From assembly GCF_042663885.1 (NCBI RefSeq), contig NZ_JBHSXV010000001.1: a stretch of DNA of 64,000 bases. The stretch is one strand, 5' to 3'. A program made the position numbers and the translations under genes. The number at the start of each line of letters is the position of its first letter. Within the stretch, counting starts at the first letter, position 1. The notes below the pieces were generated by a model that was not told the DNA's origin, did not search any database, and saw only the letters and a list, made by a program, of their open reading frames with translations. Of the stretch, positions 32,985-43,405 are shown in pieces. Origin of the DNA: Aquipuribacter hungaricus (GTDB taxonomy: Bacteria > Actinomycetota > Actinomycetes > Actinomycetales > JBBAYJ01).

Positions 32985-34125
32985 GAGCGCCCCTGCCGCC
33001 CGGCCCACACCTCCAGGGTCGCCTCCCGCACCGGCCCGGTCTGGGCCTGCACGAGGTGGAACAGCGCCTCCCGTGCCAGGCGCTGCGCCGGGGCGTCCAG
33101 CGACATGCCGGCACCCGCGCACGCCGCGACCAGGGCGCCGGACGTGCTCTGCAGCAGGTGGAGCGTCTCGGCCCGCAGCCGGAGCCGGCGCGGCACCTCC
33201 TCGGTGACCGGCACCCCGTCCAGCAGGCCGTACGCCTCCTGCCGCAGCGCCGAGCCCTGCTCGGCGGCCTGCAGGGCGACGTCGGCGGCCGCCGCGGTCC
33301 CCGGGCGCCCGGCGGCCCGCACCAGGTGCCGGCACACCGTGGCGAGCAGCCCGAAGGCCGCCGGGCCGACGTTCGCGGTGCGCGCGGTGTCCAGGGCGAG
33401 CCACTCCCCGGCGGGCACCACGTCGACGACCTGCTCCGGTCCGACGCGCAGCCCGTCCAGCGCCAGCGTCGTCGTGCGGCTGGCCTGCATCGCCGCCAGC
33501 CGCAGCGGCTCCCCCGACGCGGCGCCGGGTAGGTCGTGCGCCGGCAGCATCGCCAGGACCAGGTCGTCGTCGCCGCGGGCCGCCAGCAGCAGCACGTCCG
33601 CCAGGCCCCACGCCGTGAGCCAGCCGACCGTGCGTCGACCAGCCAGCCGTCGCCGTCGCGCCGGGCCGTCACGGCGGGCGGGCCGGGGCGCCGGACGTGC
33701 GACACCGCCACGGCCGCGAGCTCGGTCCCGGTGCTCAGCGGGCCGACGTGGTCCCGGGCGGCCGGGGCGTCCCGGGCGGCGCCCACGACCGCGAGCGGGA
33801 GGGCGTGCTGGGCGGTGACGAACCAGGTGGCGCCGCACGCCCCCGCCAGCAGCTCGGTGACCGTGCGCACCACGGCCGGGCCTGCTCCGCCCCCGCCGTC
33901 GGCCGTCGGCGCACCCGCGCCCAGCAGCCCGGCCCGTGCCGCCAGGTCGACCCGGGGGCGGTCGACGCCCGCCTGGTCGACCGCCTCCGCGTCGGCCGCC
34001 CAGGTCGCGGCCACCTCGCGGGCGGCGAGGACGAGCGGGTCCTGCGCCACGGCCGCGACGGGACCGAGGAGCGCGTCGACGTCCGCGAGCCGCCGGTCGG
34101 TGCTGCTGCTCGGCCCGTCCGTCAC
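32981..34125 (-). pseudogene. Acyl-CoA dehydrogenase-like gene with a one-base frameshift
   Basis: Two frames together give a continuous product of about 381 residues. The N-terminal frame runs from GTG 34125 to RRDGDGWLVD; the C-terminal frame resumes at TVGWLTAWGLADVLLLAARG and continues to the stop. Codon GTC GAC is followed by only two bases (33633-33632) where three are needed, so a G appears lost from a GG pair. The product resembles acyl-CoA dehydrogenases but lacks a clear catalytic glutamate line. Both parts keep normal codon use, so decay is recent or the shift is an assembly error. Confidence 0.75.
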
Positions 34126-34131
34126 GCGGCC

Positions 34132-34137
34132 ATCGTA
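34132..34137 (-). promoter_or_regulatory. -10-like hexamer TACGAT before the dehydrogenase-like gene
   Basis: On the minus strand TACGAT ends 6 nt before the GTG at 34125. Confidence 0.45.
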
Positions 34138-34218
34138 GGAGCGGGCTCCAGGGGCGCCCGTCCGGTGCCGATCACCCGGGGGGCGGTCGCCGTGACCGCA
34201 CGACGGGGAGGGGGCCAG

Positions 34219-36372
34219 GTGCTGCCGCAGACCCCTGGCGTCCTGCCGGGCCCGCCCCTCGCGCCACGCGTCCCCGCCCCCCGGCAGGACGCGGACGACC
34301 GCGCGCTCGCCGACCGCCGGCTGCAGGAGGCGTACGCGCTCACCGGGCTCGCGTGGTGGGAGTGGGTGACCGGCACCGGGGAGCTGCGCTGGTCCGAGGG
34401 CATGCAGCGCCTGGCGGGCCTGGAGGCGCTGGACCGGGCGCCGACCATCGAGGACTGGGTGCCCCTGCTCGACCCGGCCGACGTCGACGTCTCCGCCGCG
34501 CACGAGGCCGCGGCCCTGCGCGACGGCACGCCGTACCGGCACGTGTTCCGGATCCGCACCCCCGCGGGCGAGCTCCGCTACCTCGAGTCCTGGTCGGGTC
34601 CGCTGCGCGACGCCGACGGCGGGATCGTCGGCCTGCGCGGGGCGACCCTCGACGTCTCCGAGCGCGAGGTGGCCCAGCGGGCCCTGGCCGCCAGCGAGGC
34701 GCACTTCCGGGTGACGTTCGACCACGCCCCCCACGGCATGGCCATGGTGTGGCTGCAGGGCGAGCGCGCCGGCCGGCTGCTGCGCGCCAACGACGCCTTC
34801 GCCCGGCTGCTCGGACGGTCCTGCGCCTCGGACCTGGACGGGCTGGGCCTGGCCGACTGGACGCCGCACGGCGAGCGGCGCCGCTCCCGGGCCCGGCTGC
34901 GCGACATGGCGGCGGGGCGCTCGCCCGGCACCTCCTACCCGCGCCGGTACCTGCGCGCCGACGGCAGCACGGTCCACGCCTGGGTGACCACGGCCGTGGT
35001 CGACGACGAGCAGGGCCGGCCGCAGTTCGCCGTCGCCCACTGCATCGACGACACCGAGCGCCGCGCGCACGTGGACCAGATGGAGCAGATGGCGCACACC
35101 GACGCCCTCACCGGCCTGGCCAACCGCGCCGTCGTCGACCGCGAGCTCGGCCCCAGCCCCCGGGCGGGCGCCGTCACGGGGCTGCTGCTCATGGACCTCG
35201 ACCGGTTCAAGCTCGTCAACGACAGCCAGGGCCACGGCGCCGGGGACGCGCTGCTCGTCCAGGTCGCGGGGCGGCTGCGGGCCACCGTGCCCTCGGGCTG
35301 CACCCTCGCCCGGCTGGGCGGCGACGAGTTCGTGGTCGTGCTCCACCAGGGCGTGCCCGTGCGCCACGCGGCGCTCGGCGCCCGCCTGGTCGAGGCCGTG
35401 AGGGCGCCGTTCACGCTGCCCGGGGGCGAGCGCGCCAGCCTCACCACGAGCGTGGGCATCGCGCTGGTCGGGCCCGACAGCCCGGCCCGCGACCTGCTCG
35501 GGCACGCCGACCTGGCGCTGTACGAGGCCAAGGGCGTCGGCCGCGACCGGGTCGTCACCTACGACGAGCGGCTGCAGCGCCGGACCGAGCGCCGGGTGCG
35601 CGCGGAGACGCTGCTGCGCGCCGCGCTCGCCGCCGCCGACGACGGGCTCCCCTGCCCGCTGCGGGTGGTGCTGCAGCCGGTCGTCGCCCTGCGGGACGAG
35701 ACCGTGGTGTCCGCCGAGGCGCTCGTCCGCCTCGCCGACCCCGACGGCGTCGACCTGCACACCGGCGACCTCGTCGAGGTGGCCGAGGAGACCGGCCTCG
35801 TGGTGCGGCTGGACCGCTGGGTGATGTCCCGGGTCGTCGCCCTGCTCGCCGAGGACGAGGCCCGCCGCCGCCGGGGCGCGCCCGCCCTGCTGCCCGCCCG
35901 CGTGGCGGTCAACGTCTCCGGCCGGAGCATCGAGGAGCCGGGGTTCGCGGCCCGGGTCGCGCTGCTGCTGCGCACCTCCGGGGTGGCGCCCGCCCGGCTG
36001 GCCGTCGAGCTCACCGAGACCTCGCTGCTCCACGACTCCACGGTGGTCGAGGAGGCGATCGCGGAGCTCGTCGACGGCGGTGTCGCGGTCGGCATCGACG
36101 ACTTCGGCACCGGCTACTCGGCGCTGGCCTACCTGCCGCGGTTCCCGCTGAGCTTCCTCAAGATCGACATGTCGTTCGTCCGGCGGCTCGGTACCGAGCG
36201 GCGCGCCGACGCCGTGGTCGCCGCGGTCGTCGAGCTCGCCCACGCGCACGACCTCGCCGTCGTGGCCGAGGGCGTGGAGACCGTCGCCCAGGCCGGGGCG
36301 CTGCGGCGGATGGGCTGCGAGCACGGCCAGGGCTGGCTGTTCGGACGGCCCGCTCCCGCCCCCACCGGCTGA
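34219..36372 (+). CDS. PAS-PAS-GGDEF-EAL c-di-GMP protein
   Basis: About 717 residues, no membrane helix. Two PAS-type sensor domains (about 34-155 and 158-287; the second has FDHAPHGMAMVWL) precede a GGDEF domain (about 290-447) with an intact RLGGDEF and DLDRFKLVND, and an EAL domain (about 474-710) with SAEALVRL, AVELTETSLL, GIDDFGTGYSAL, FLKIDMSF and VAEGVET. Both active sites are complete, so it could make and break c-di-GMP. GGAGG lies 7 bases before the GTG at 34219; GTG 34192 is an alternative. Confidence 0.92.
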   Translation: MLPQTPGVLPGPPLAPRVPAPRQDADDRALADRRLQEAYALTGLAWWEWVTGTGELRWSEGMQRLAGLEALDRAPTIEDWVPLLDPADVDVSAAHEAAALRDGTPYRHVFRIRTPAGELRYLESWSGPLRDADGGIVGLRGATLDVSEREVAQRALAASEAHFRVTFDHAPHGMAMVWLQGERAGRLLRANDAFARLLGRSCASDLDGLGLADWTPHGERRRSRARLRDMAAGRSPGTSYPRRYLRADGSTVHAWVTTAVVDDEQGRPQFAVAHCIDDTERRAHVDQMEQMAHTDALTGLANRAVVDRELGPSPRAGAVTGLLLMDLDRFKLVNDSQGHGAGDALLVQVAGRLRATVPSGCTLARLGGDEFVVVLHQGVPVRHAALGARLVEAVRAPFTLPGGERASLTTSVGIALVGPDSPARDLLGHADLALYEAKGVGRDRVVTYDERLQRRTERRVRAETLLRAALAAADDGLPCPLRVVLQPVVALRDETVVSAEALVRLADPDGVDLHTGDLVEVAEETGLVVRLDRWVMSRVVALLAEDEARRRRGAPALLPARVAVNVSGRSIEEPGFAARVALLLRTSGVAPARLAVELTETSLLHDSTVVEEAIAELVDGGVAVGIDDFGTGYSALAYLPRFPLSFLKIDMSFVRRLGTERRADAVVAAVVELAHAHDLAVVAEGVETVAQAGALRRMGCEHGQGWLFGRPAPAPTG

Positions 36373-36379
36373 GCCTGCC

Positions 36380-36385
36380 TAGGGT
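36380..36385 (+). promoter_or_regulatory. -10-like hexamer TAGGGT before the M3 peptidase gene
   Basis: TAGGGT ends 8 nt before the GTG at 36394. Confidence 0.45.
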
Positions 36386-36393
36386 GGGTCCCC

Positions 36394-38465
36394 GTGACGA
36401 CCACGACCCCGCTGACCGAGGACAACCCGTTCGCCCGGCCGAGCACGCTGCCCTACGGCCTGCCGCCGTTCGACCGGGTCCGCGAGGAGCACATGGCCCC
36501 GGCCCTGGCCGCCGGCATCGCCGAGCAGCGGGAGGAGTGGGAGGCGGTCGCGACCACGCCCGGCACCCCGACCATGGACGACACCGTCCTGGCGCTCGAG
36601 CGCAGCGGCCGGCTGCTGCAGCGGGCCGGCGCGGTCGTGTCCGCCCTGTCCAGCGCGCACGCGACCCCCGGCGTCCGCGCGGTCGACGAGGAGTTCGCCC
36701 CCCTGCTCGCCGCCCACTCCGACGCCCTGTACCTCGACGGGCGCATCTTCGCCCGGGTCGACGACCTGCACGGCCGCCGCCAGGACCTGGGCCTGCAGCC
36801 GGACGAGCTCCGGCTGCTCGAGCGCTACCACCGCGACTTCGTCCGCGCCGGCGCCGCCCTGCCCGAGGAGAGCAAGCAGCGCCTGCGCGAGCTCAACACC
36901 GAGCTGTCGACCCTGTCCCAGCGCTTCGACACCCTGGTCACCGACGCCTCCAACGCCGCCGCCGTCCACCTGCGGCAGGAGCGCGAGACCGCCGGGCTCG
37001 CCCCCGACGCGGTGGCCGCCGCCCGCGCCGCCGCCGCCGACCGCGGGCTGGACGGCTGGCTGCTCACCCTCGTCCTGCCCACCCCGCAGCCGGCCCTGGC
37101 CTCGCTGCGCGACCGCGACGTCCGCCGCCGGCTGCACGAGGCGGCCGTCGGCAGGGGCCTCACCGGGGCGACCGACACCCGCCCGCTCTTGACCCGGATG
37201 GCCGCGCTGCGCGCCGAGCGCGCCGGCCTGTTCGGCTTCGACAGCCACGCCGACTACGTGCTCGACGACCAGACCGCCGGCAGCGTCGAGGCCGTCGACC
37301 GGGTCCTGTCCGGGATGACGCCCGTCGCCGCCGCGAACGCCCGCGCCGAGGCCGCCGAGCTGGAGGAGGCGCTGCACGCCGACGGCCACCACGGCCCGCT
37401 GCAGCCGTGGGACCACGCCTACTACGCCGAGCGGGTCCGCAGCGCCCGGTTCGCCGTGGACGCCGACGACCTGCGCCCGTACTGGAGCTGGAGGGCGTGC
37501 TGCGCGGCGGGGTGCTCGCCGCCGCCGAGCGGCTGTACGGCATCACCTTCGCCGAGCGCCCCGACCTGCCCGGATACCACCCGGACGTCCGGGTCTTCGA
37601 GGTCTTCGACACCGACGGCAGCGGCATGGGCCTGTTCGTCTGCGACTGGTTCGCCCGGCCGACCAAGCGCGGCGGGGCGTGGATGACGACGTTCGTCGAC
37701 CAGTCCGACCTGCTCGGCGACCGGCCGGTCGTCACGGTGTGCCTCAACGTGCCGCGCCCGCCCGAGGGCCAGCCGGCGCTGCTCACCCCCGACGAGGTCG
37801 ACACCGCCTTCCACGAGTTCGGCCACGCGCTGCACGGGCTGTTCTCCGCGGTCCGGCACCCGCGCTTCTCGGGGACGAACGTGCCCCGCGACTACGTGGA
37901 GTTCCCCTCGCAGGTCAACGAGATGTGGGCCTGGCACCCGGAGGTGCTGCCCGGCTGGGCGCGCCACCACGTCACCGGCGAGCCGCTGGACGGGGCCACC
38001 GTGGCCGCGCTCAAGGAGGCGCTGGCGTACGGCGAGGGCTTCCGGACCACGGAGTACCTGGGCGCCACGCTGCTGGACCTGGCCTGGCACGCCCTGCCCG
38101 CCGGGAGGGCGATCGCCCCCGAGGACGTCGAGGCGTTCGAGGCCGACGTCCTCGCCGACCAGGGCCTGGACGTGCCCAGCGTGCCGCCGCGCTACCGCAG
38201 CACGTACTTCTCGCACGTCTTCGCCGGCGGGTACAGCGCGGGGTACTACGGCTACATCTGGAGCGAGGTGCTCGACGCGGAACTCGTCGACTGGTTCACC
38301 GAGAACGGCGGCCTGCGCCGCGAGCTCGGCGACACCTTCCGCCGGGAGCTGCTGTCGCGCGGCGGGTCCGCCGACCCGATGGCGATGTTCGCCGCCGTCC
38401 GCGGCCGCGCCCCCCGCCCCGAGCCGCTGCTCCGCCGCCGCGGGCTGCTCGTCGACGGTGCCTGA
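36394..38465 (+). pseudogene. M3-family metallopeptidase (Dcp/oligopeptidase type) with a one-base frameshift
   Basis: Joined across one missing base the product is about 690 residues, the normal size for a dipeptidyl carboxypeptidase/oligopeptidase A. The first frame gives the helical N-terminal half to DADDLRPY; the second resumes LELEGVLRGGVLAAAERLYG and holds the zinc site FHEFGHALHG. TAC is followed directly by TGGAG at 37482/37483 where CTG GAG is expected, so one C of a CC pair is missing. As written, translation would stop before the active site. It may be a sequencing error or a recent null allele. Confidence 0.85.
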
Positions 38466-39144
38466 GGCCCCGCCGGCCGGCCCGCCGCACGGTCCCGGAC
38501 GGTTCGTCCCGGCCCCGGACCCCCGTCCGCACGACTCGGTGTGGCCGGCGATGGTGTGGCCGGTGCCCGAGGGCACCGAGCTGGTCGGGCCCGTCGTGAC
38601 CCTGCGCCGGGTGGACGCCGCGGCCGACGCGGCGGCGCTGTTCGCCGCGCTGGACGACGACCGGGTGTGGGAGCACCTGGCGGGACGCCCGGCCGACCCG
38701 GCCGGGCTGGAGGCCACCCTGCGCGACCGGGCCGACCGGCTCGGCTGGCACCAGTGGCTGGTCACCGGCACCCGCGACGGGGAGGTCCTCGGCACCTCCT
38801 CCTACCTGGAGGTGTCCGCCCCCGACGCGAGGTTGGAGGTCGGGGCCACGGGGTACTGCCCCGGGGTGTGGGCCTCGGACGTCAACCCCGCTGCCAAGCT
38901 CCTGCTCCTCGGCCACGCCTTCGAGGTCCTGGGCGCGGGGCGCGTGCAGCTGAAGACCGACGTCCGCAACACCCGGTCGCAGCAGGCGATCGCCCGGCTC
39001 GGCGCCACCTCCGAGGGCGTGCTGAGCCGCTACCAGCGCCGCGCCGACGGCACGGTGCGTGACACCGCGATGTTCTCGGTCACCGCCGAGCAGTGGCCCG
39101 GTGTCCGGGACGGGCTGCACGCCCGGCTGGGTGCTGCCCGGTGA
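38458..39144 (+). CDS. GNAT-family acetyltransferase (RimJ/RimL type)
   Basis: 228 residues. After a proline-rich head of about 45 residues comes a GNAT domain with VVTLRRVDAAADAAALFAAL, the WHQWLVTGT strand and the C-terminal NTRSQQAIARLGATSEGVL, which is typical of RimJ/RimL-like N-acetyltransferases. Substrate unknown. The GTG overlaps the M3 peptidase stop by 8 bases, and its own stop overlaps the start of the acyltransferase gene (GTGA), so the three are coupled. Confidence 0.87.
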   Translation: MPEAPPAGPPHGPGRFVPAPDPRPHDSVWPAMVWPVPEGTELVGPVVTLRRVDAAADAAALFAALDDDRVWEHLAGRPADPAGLEATLRDRADRLGWHQWLVTGTRDGEVLGTSSYLEVSAPDARLEVGATGYCPGVWASDVNPAAKLLLLGHAFEVLGAGRVQLKTDVRNTRSQQAIARLGATSEGVLSRYQRRADGTVRDTAMFSVTAEQWPGVRDGLHARLGAAR

Positions 39145-41336
39145 CGGCACAGCTCGACGCACGGCCGTACGCCCGGCCCTCCGGGGCACCCGCCCCCGCT
39201 GCCGTCGACAGCCGCCGCGGCGACGTCGAGGGCCTGCGCGCCGTCGCGGTCGTCGTGGTCGTCCTCTTCCACGCCGGGGTCCCCGGGCTCTACGGCGGCT
39301 ACGTGGGCGTCGACGTGTTCTTCGTCCTGTCGGGGTTCCTCATCACCGGGCTGCTGCTGGCGGAGGTCCGCCGCACGGGAACGGTGTCGCTGCGCGGCTT
39401 CTGGGCCCGTCGCGCCCGCCGCCTGCTGCCCCTGGCCACCCTCGTCTCGCTGGTCACCCTGGCCGCGTCGTGGCTCCTGCTCACCCCGCTGGAGGTCCGG
39501 CAGGTGGCCCGCGACGCGGTGTGGAGCGGGCTGTTCGCCATGAACCTGCTCCTGGCCCGCGACGGCGTGGACTACCTCGCCGACGACGCCGAGTCGCCGT
39601 ACCAGCACTACTGGTCTCTCGGCGTGGAGGAGCAGTTCTACGTCGTCTGGCCGGTCGCGGTGGTCCTGCTCGTGCTCGTCGGCGGGCTCCTCGCGCGCCG
39701 CCGCGGCCGGCCCGCCCCGCGCGGCCGGGGCACGGGCGACCTGCCCGTCCTGCTGGTGCCGCTCACCGTCGTCGCCGTGCTCGCCTCGTTCGCCTGGGGG
39801 GTGTGGCAGACCGCGCAGAGCCAGCCGCTGGCCTACTTCGAGCCGTGGAGCCGCGGCTGGGAGCTCGGCGTCGGCGCCCTGCTCGCCATTGCCGCCCCCG
39901 CGCTCGCGGGCCTGCCGGGCCGGGTCCGCGAGGCCGCCGCCGTCGTCGGCCTGGCCGCGGTGCTGCTGGCCGCGCTCGTCCTCGACGAGGGCACGCCGTT
40001 CCCCGGCACCGCGGCCCTCCTGCCGGTGCTCGGGACGGCCGCCGTCGTCGCGGCCGGGACCGGCGGCACGACCCGGCTCGGCGCCCTGCTCGGCACCGCC
40101 CCCATGCGCACCCTGGGGCGGCTGTCCTACGGCTGGTACCTGTGGCACTGGCCGGTCCTCGTGCTCGGGCCGCGCGCGCTCGGCGGCGACCCGGGCCTGG
40201 CCGGCAGGCTCCTGCTGTCCCTCGTGGCGCTCGGCCTCGCGTGGACCACGTACGCGCTGCTGGAGGACCCGGTCCGCCGCCACGCCCTGCTCGTGCGCGA
40301 CCCCGCCCGCTCCCTCGCCGTCGGCGCGCTGTGCGTCGCGCTCGCCGCGGGGACCGGGACCGTGTCGGCCGCGCTGGTCCCGGAGGTCCGGGGCACCGCC
40401 GCCCCCGTCGCCCCCGTCGCCACCGCCGAGGCCGAACAGGTCCAGGTCGGCGCCCTCGACGAGGCCGGGGTGCGCGAGGCCGTGGCCCAGGCCGAGCAGC
40501 TGCAGGGGCTGCCCGCCAACCTCGACCCCGTCCTGGAGGACGCCCAGGACGACGCCGCCCGCGCCCGCAGCGAGGACCGCATCTCCTGCATGGTCGCCGT
40601 CGAGCACGAGGACGTCTCCCGCGAGCCGGGCGGGTCCTGCGTGTTCGGCAGTCACCCCGACGGTGCGACCACCGTCGTGCTCACCGGCGACTCGCACGCC
40701 TACCAGTGGTACCCCGCGATGTCCCAGGTCGCCGAGCGCCGTGGCTGGCGGCTGGTCGTCATGACGAAGGCCGGCTGCCCGCTATACGACGTGAGCATCG
40801 ACCTGGCGAGCCTGCGCCGGGCCTACACCGAGTGCGACACCTGGCGCGCGGCGGCCATGGAGCGCATCGCGCAGGAGGACCCCGACCTCGTCGTCATGTC
40901 CGCCGCGGTGTTCTCCCCGCGCGGCGACGAGTTCACCCGCCGCTGGGCGGAGGGGGTCACGACCACGACGACCACGCTGCGCGGCACCGGCGCCCAGGTG
41001 GTCCTGCTCGAGGACACGCCCAACCCCGACGCGGACGTGCCCACCTGCCTGGCCGAGAACCTCGACGCGGTCCAGGAGTGCGCCGTGGACCGGGAGGACG
41101 CGCTGCTCGACCCGGAGCGCCGGCGCGCCACCGCCCAGGCGGCGCTCGCCGCGGGGGCCGTGGTCGTCGACCCGGTGCCGTGGTTCTGCCGGGACACCTG
41201 CCCGCCGGTCATCGGCAACGCCTCCGCCTACCACGACGACGACCACGTGAGCGCGACCTACGCCGCCCAGCTGGCGCCGCTGCTCGACGCGCGGCTGGGC
41301 GCCGCGCTCACCGGCCCCGCGTCCGACGCCGGCTGA
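39141..41336 (+). CDS. OafA/YrhL-type acyltransferase fused to an SGNH domain
   Basis: 731 residues. The first part (about 20-410) is an acyltransferase-3 membrane domain of some ten helices, opening EGLRAVAVVVVVLFHAG with the catalytic-type His and continuing GVDVFFVLSGFLITG and YQHYWSLGVEEQFYVVWP. A periplasmic linker leads to an SGNH domain (about 490-725) with VVLTGDSHAYQWYP and the terminal DDDHVSATYA Asp-His pair. Such proteins O-acetylate or otherwise acylate cell-wall or exported glycans. No polysaccharide cluster adjoins, so the acceptor is unknown. Confidence 0.9.
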   Translation: MTAQLDARPYARPSGAPAPAAVDSRRGDVEGLRAVAVVVVVLFHAGVPGLYGGYVGVDVFFVLSGFLITGLLLAEVRRTGTVSLRGFWARRARRLLPLATLVSLVTLAASWLLLTPLEVRQVARDAVWSGLFAMNLLLARDGVDYLADDAESPYQHYWSLGVEEQFYVVWPVAVVLLVLVGGLLARRRGRPAPRGRGTGDLPVLLVPLTVVAVLASFAWGVWQTAQSQPLAYFEPWSRGWELGVGALLAIAAPALAGLPGRVREAAAVVGLAAVLLAALVLDEGTPFPGTAALLPVLGTAAVVAAGTGGTTRLGALLGTAPMRTLGRLSYGWYLWHWPVLVLGPRALGGDPGLAGRLLLSLVALGLAWTTYALLEDPVRRHALLVRDPARSLAVGALCVALAAGTGTVSAALVPEVRGTAAPVAPVATAEAEQVQVGALDEAGVREAVAQAEQLQGLPANLDPVLEDAQDDAARARSEDRISCMVAVEHEDVSREPGGSCVFGSHPDGATTVVLTGDSHAYQWYPAMSQVAERRGWRLVVMTKAGCPLYDVSIDLASLRRAYTECDTWRAAAMERIAQEDPDLVVMSAAVFSPRGDEFTRRWAEGVTTTTTTLRGTGAQVVLLEDTPNPDADVPTCLAENLDAVQECAVDREDALLDPERRRATAQAALAAGAVVVDPVPWFCRDTCPPVIGNASAYHDDDHVSATYAAQLAPLLDARLGAALTGPASDAG

Positions 41337-41433
41337 GCTGCCCCGCCGGGCCCCGGACCGCCACCGGTTGACCCCGCCCCCCAGGACGGCGACGATCTGC
41401 CCTCTCCTACCCGTACGTCCTGGAAGGGAACTC

Positions 41434-43290
41434 GTGGCACACGCAACGACGCACGTCCACGCCAAGGTCATGGGGGTGCTGCTCGCCATCGGCCTGCTGA
41501 CTCCCGCGACCGCCGCCGTGGCAGCCCCCGGCGGACCCGCCCTCGGCACTCCCGCACCCGCGCCGGTCATCGAGCCGGTCATCGACGCCAACGCGCCCGA
41601 CCCCGACGTCCTGCTCGTCGACGGCGTCTACCACGCCTACGCGACGAACTCCGGCGGCGAGAACGTCCAGCACTTCACCTCCACCGACCTCGAGACCTGG
41701 ACCGACGAGGGCGACGTCGCCCCGACGCTCGGCGACTGGGTCGCGGAGGGCTGCAGCTTCGGCCCCGGCGGCGTCACCGACCGGTGCATCTGGGCCCCCG
41801 AGGTCAGCGAGGTCGAGGGCGGCTACGCCCTGTACTACACCGCCCGCGACTCCCTCGCGCCGCGCCAGTGCATCGGCGTCTCGCTGTCGGACTCCCCCGA
41901 CGGCCCGTTCCTCCCGGTCGGCACCGACCCGCTCGTCTGCCCGGACGGCGCGCGAGGCACCGTCGACCTCGGCGGCGCCATCGACGCCGGCACGTACACC
42001 GAGGACGGCCGGCTCTACCTGCTGTGGAAGGCCGACGGCAACTGCTGCCCGGACAAGACGGCGATCATCTACCTGCAGGAGCTGTCGCTGGACGGCACCA
42101 CGCTCACCGGTGACCCCGTCGAGCTCATCCGTCGTGACCTGCCCTACGAGGGCGCGGTCGTCGAGGCGCCGACCCTGCTCGAGGTGGACGGCACGTACTA
42201 CCTGTTCTACTCGGCCAACGACTTCGGCGGCGGCGGGTACCGCACCTCCTACGCCACGTCCGACAGCCTCACCGGCCCGTGGACGAAGGCCACCACGGAG
42301 CTCATGACGACCGACCGGTTCTCCGGCGACGTCCGCGGCCCCGGTGGGCAGGACATCGTCGTGAACCCTGACGGCGGGTACTCCATCGTGTTCCACGGCT
42401 GGGACCCGACCTACAGCTACCGCGCGGTCTACACCAGCGAGCTCGTCTTCGTCGACGGCGTGCCGTCGGTGGTCGAGGCCTCCGAGCGGTACCAGGCCGA
42501 GGACGGCGTGGTCGTCGACGCCCGCGTCGTCGGCGACACCGCGGCCTCCGGCGGCGCCAAGGTCGGCGGCATGGACTTCGCCACCAGCTCCGTCACCGTC
42601 ACGGTGGACGCGGAGCAGGCCGGCCCCGCCGTCATCGGCATCCGCTACACCAACGGCACCGAGGGCCCCGGCGGCCGCCTCACGGCGACCGACTCCCTCA
42701 CCGTCAACGGGCGCGACGCCGGCCTGGTGACCTTCGCCCACACCACGTGGGGCAACTGGCAGACGCTCGAGCAGCAGGTGCGGCTGCGCGAGGGCCTCAA
42801 CACCATCACGCTCACCCGGGTGTCCGGCTTCGCCGAGATCGACGCCGTCGACCTGTACGAGGGTCGCCGGCTCGCCCCGGTCAACAGCCCGCCGTCCGAC
42901 CCGACCACGGCCGTGCGCTACGAGGCCGAGGCCGGCGTCATCTCGAACGCCCGCGTCCGCGGGGACGGCAGCGCCTCCGGCGGCGCCGTCGTCGGCGGCC
43001 TGGACTTCGACGACAGCTCCGTGACCTTCACCGTCGTCGCCGACAAGGGCGGTCCCGCCACGCTGGGGATCCGCATGTCGAACGGCTCGGAGCGCGGCGG
43101 CTGGCCGATCGAGTCGACCCAGGACGTCACCGTCAACGGGCGTCCCGCCGGCACCGTCACGTACCCCTTCACCCGCTGGGGCAACTGGACGACCGTCGAG
43201 CACACCGTGCTGCTGCGCAAGGGCGTCAACACCGTCACCCTCACGCACGACACGTTCTTCGCCGAGCTGGACGCGGTCGACGTCTACTGA
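41434..43290 (+). CDS. Secreted GH43-type glycosidase with two C-terminal CBM-like modules
   Basis: 618 residues with a signal peptide ending near residue 30 (TAAVAAP). The GH43 propeller (about 45-345) has acids readable as Asp56 (NAPDPDVLL), Asp184 (GAIDAGTY) and Glu244 (VVEAPTLLE). Two copies of a module of about 130 residues follow, starting YQAEDGVVVDARV near 351 and YEAEAGVISNARV near 494, each ending with an EIDAVDLY-like line: the pattern of CBM6/CBM35 carbohydrate-binding modules. It should attack extracellular hemicellulose or arabinan. A GGAAGGGA site precedes the GTG and a strong hairpin follows. Confidence 0.9.
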   Translation: MAHATTHVHAKVMGVLLAIGLLTPATAAVAAPGGPALGTPAPAPVIEPVIDANAPDPDVLLVDGVYHAYATNSGGENVQHFTSTDLETWTDEGDVAPTLGDWVAEGCSFGPGGVTDRCIWAPEVSEVEGGYALYYTARDSLAPRQCIGVSLSDSPDGPFLPVGTDPLVCPDGARGTVDLGGAIDAGTYTEDGRLYLLWKADGNCCPDKTAIIYLQELSLDGTTLTGDPVELIRRDLPYEGAVVEAPTLLEVDGTYYLFYSANDFGGGGYRTSYATSDSLTGPWTKATTELMTTDRFSGDVRGPGGQDIVVNPDGGYSIVFHGWDPTYSYRAVYTSELVFVDGVPSVVEASERYQAEDGVVVDARVVGDTAASGGAKVGGMDFATSSVTVTVDAEQAGPAVIGIRYTNGTEGPGGRLTATDSLTVNGRDAGLVTFAHTTWGNWQTLEQQVRLREGLNTITLTRVSGFAEIDAVDLYEGRRLAPVNSPPSDPTTAVRYEAEAGVISNARVRGDGSASGGAVVGGLDFDDSSVTFTVVADKGGPATLGIRMSNGSERGGWPIESTQDVTVNGRPAGTVTYPFTRWGNWTTVEHTVLLRKGVNTVTLTHDTFFAELDAVDVY

Positions 43291-43330
43291 CCGGGAGCTG
43301 CCGGGCCGCGCCTGACGCCCGGCAGCACGA

Positions 43331-43379
43331 GCACGACCGAGGGCTGCCGACCTGCGCGGTCGGCAGCCCTCCGTCGTGC
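43331..43379 (+). terminator. Long hairpin terminator after the secreted GH43 gene
   Basis: Inner arms GAGGGCTGCCGAC (43339-43351) and GTCGGCAGCCCTC (43359-43371) pair perfectly over 13 bp with a 7-base loop; outer arms GCACGAC (43331-43337) and GTCGTGC (43373-43379) add 7 bp after one C-C mismatch. It lies 41 bases after the stop and may serve both strands. Confidence 0.75.
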
Positions 43380-43405
43380 CCGGGCCTCAGCCCTCGTGCC
43401 TGCGC

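Noticed and set aside
33936..38465. A 1509-residue open frame on the plus strand
   Set aside because: Most of it is an Arg/Pro/Gly-rich shadow of the PAS-GGDEF-EAL gene; only its last third is the real second half of the M3 peptidase.
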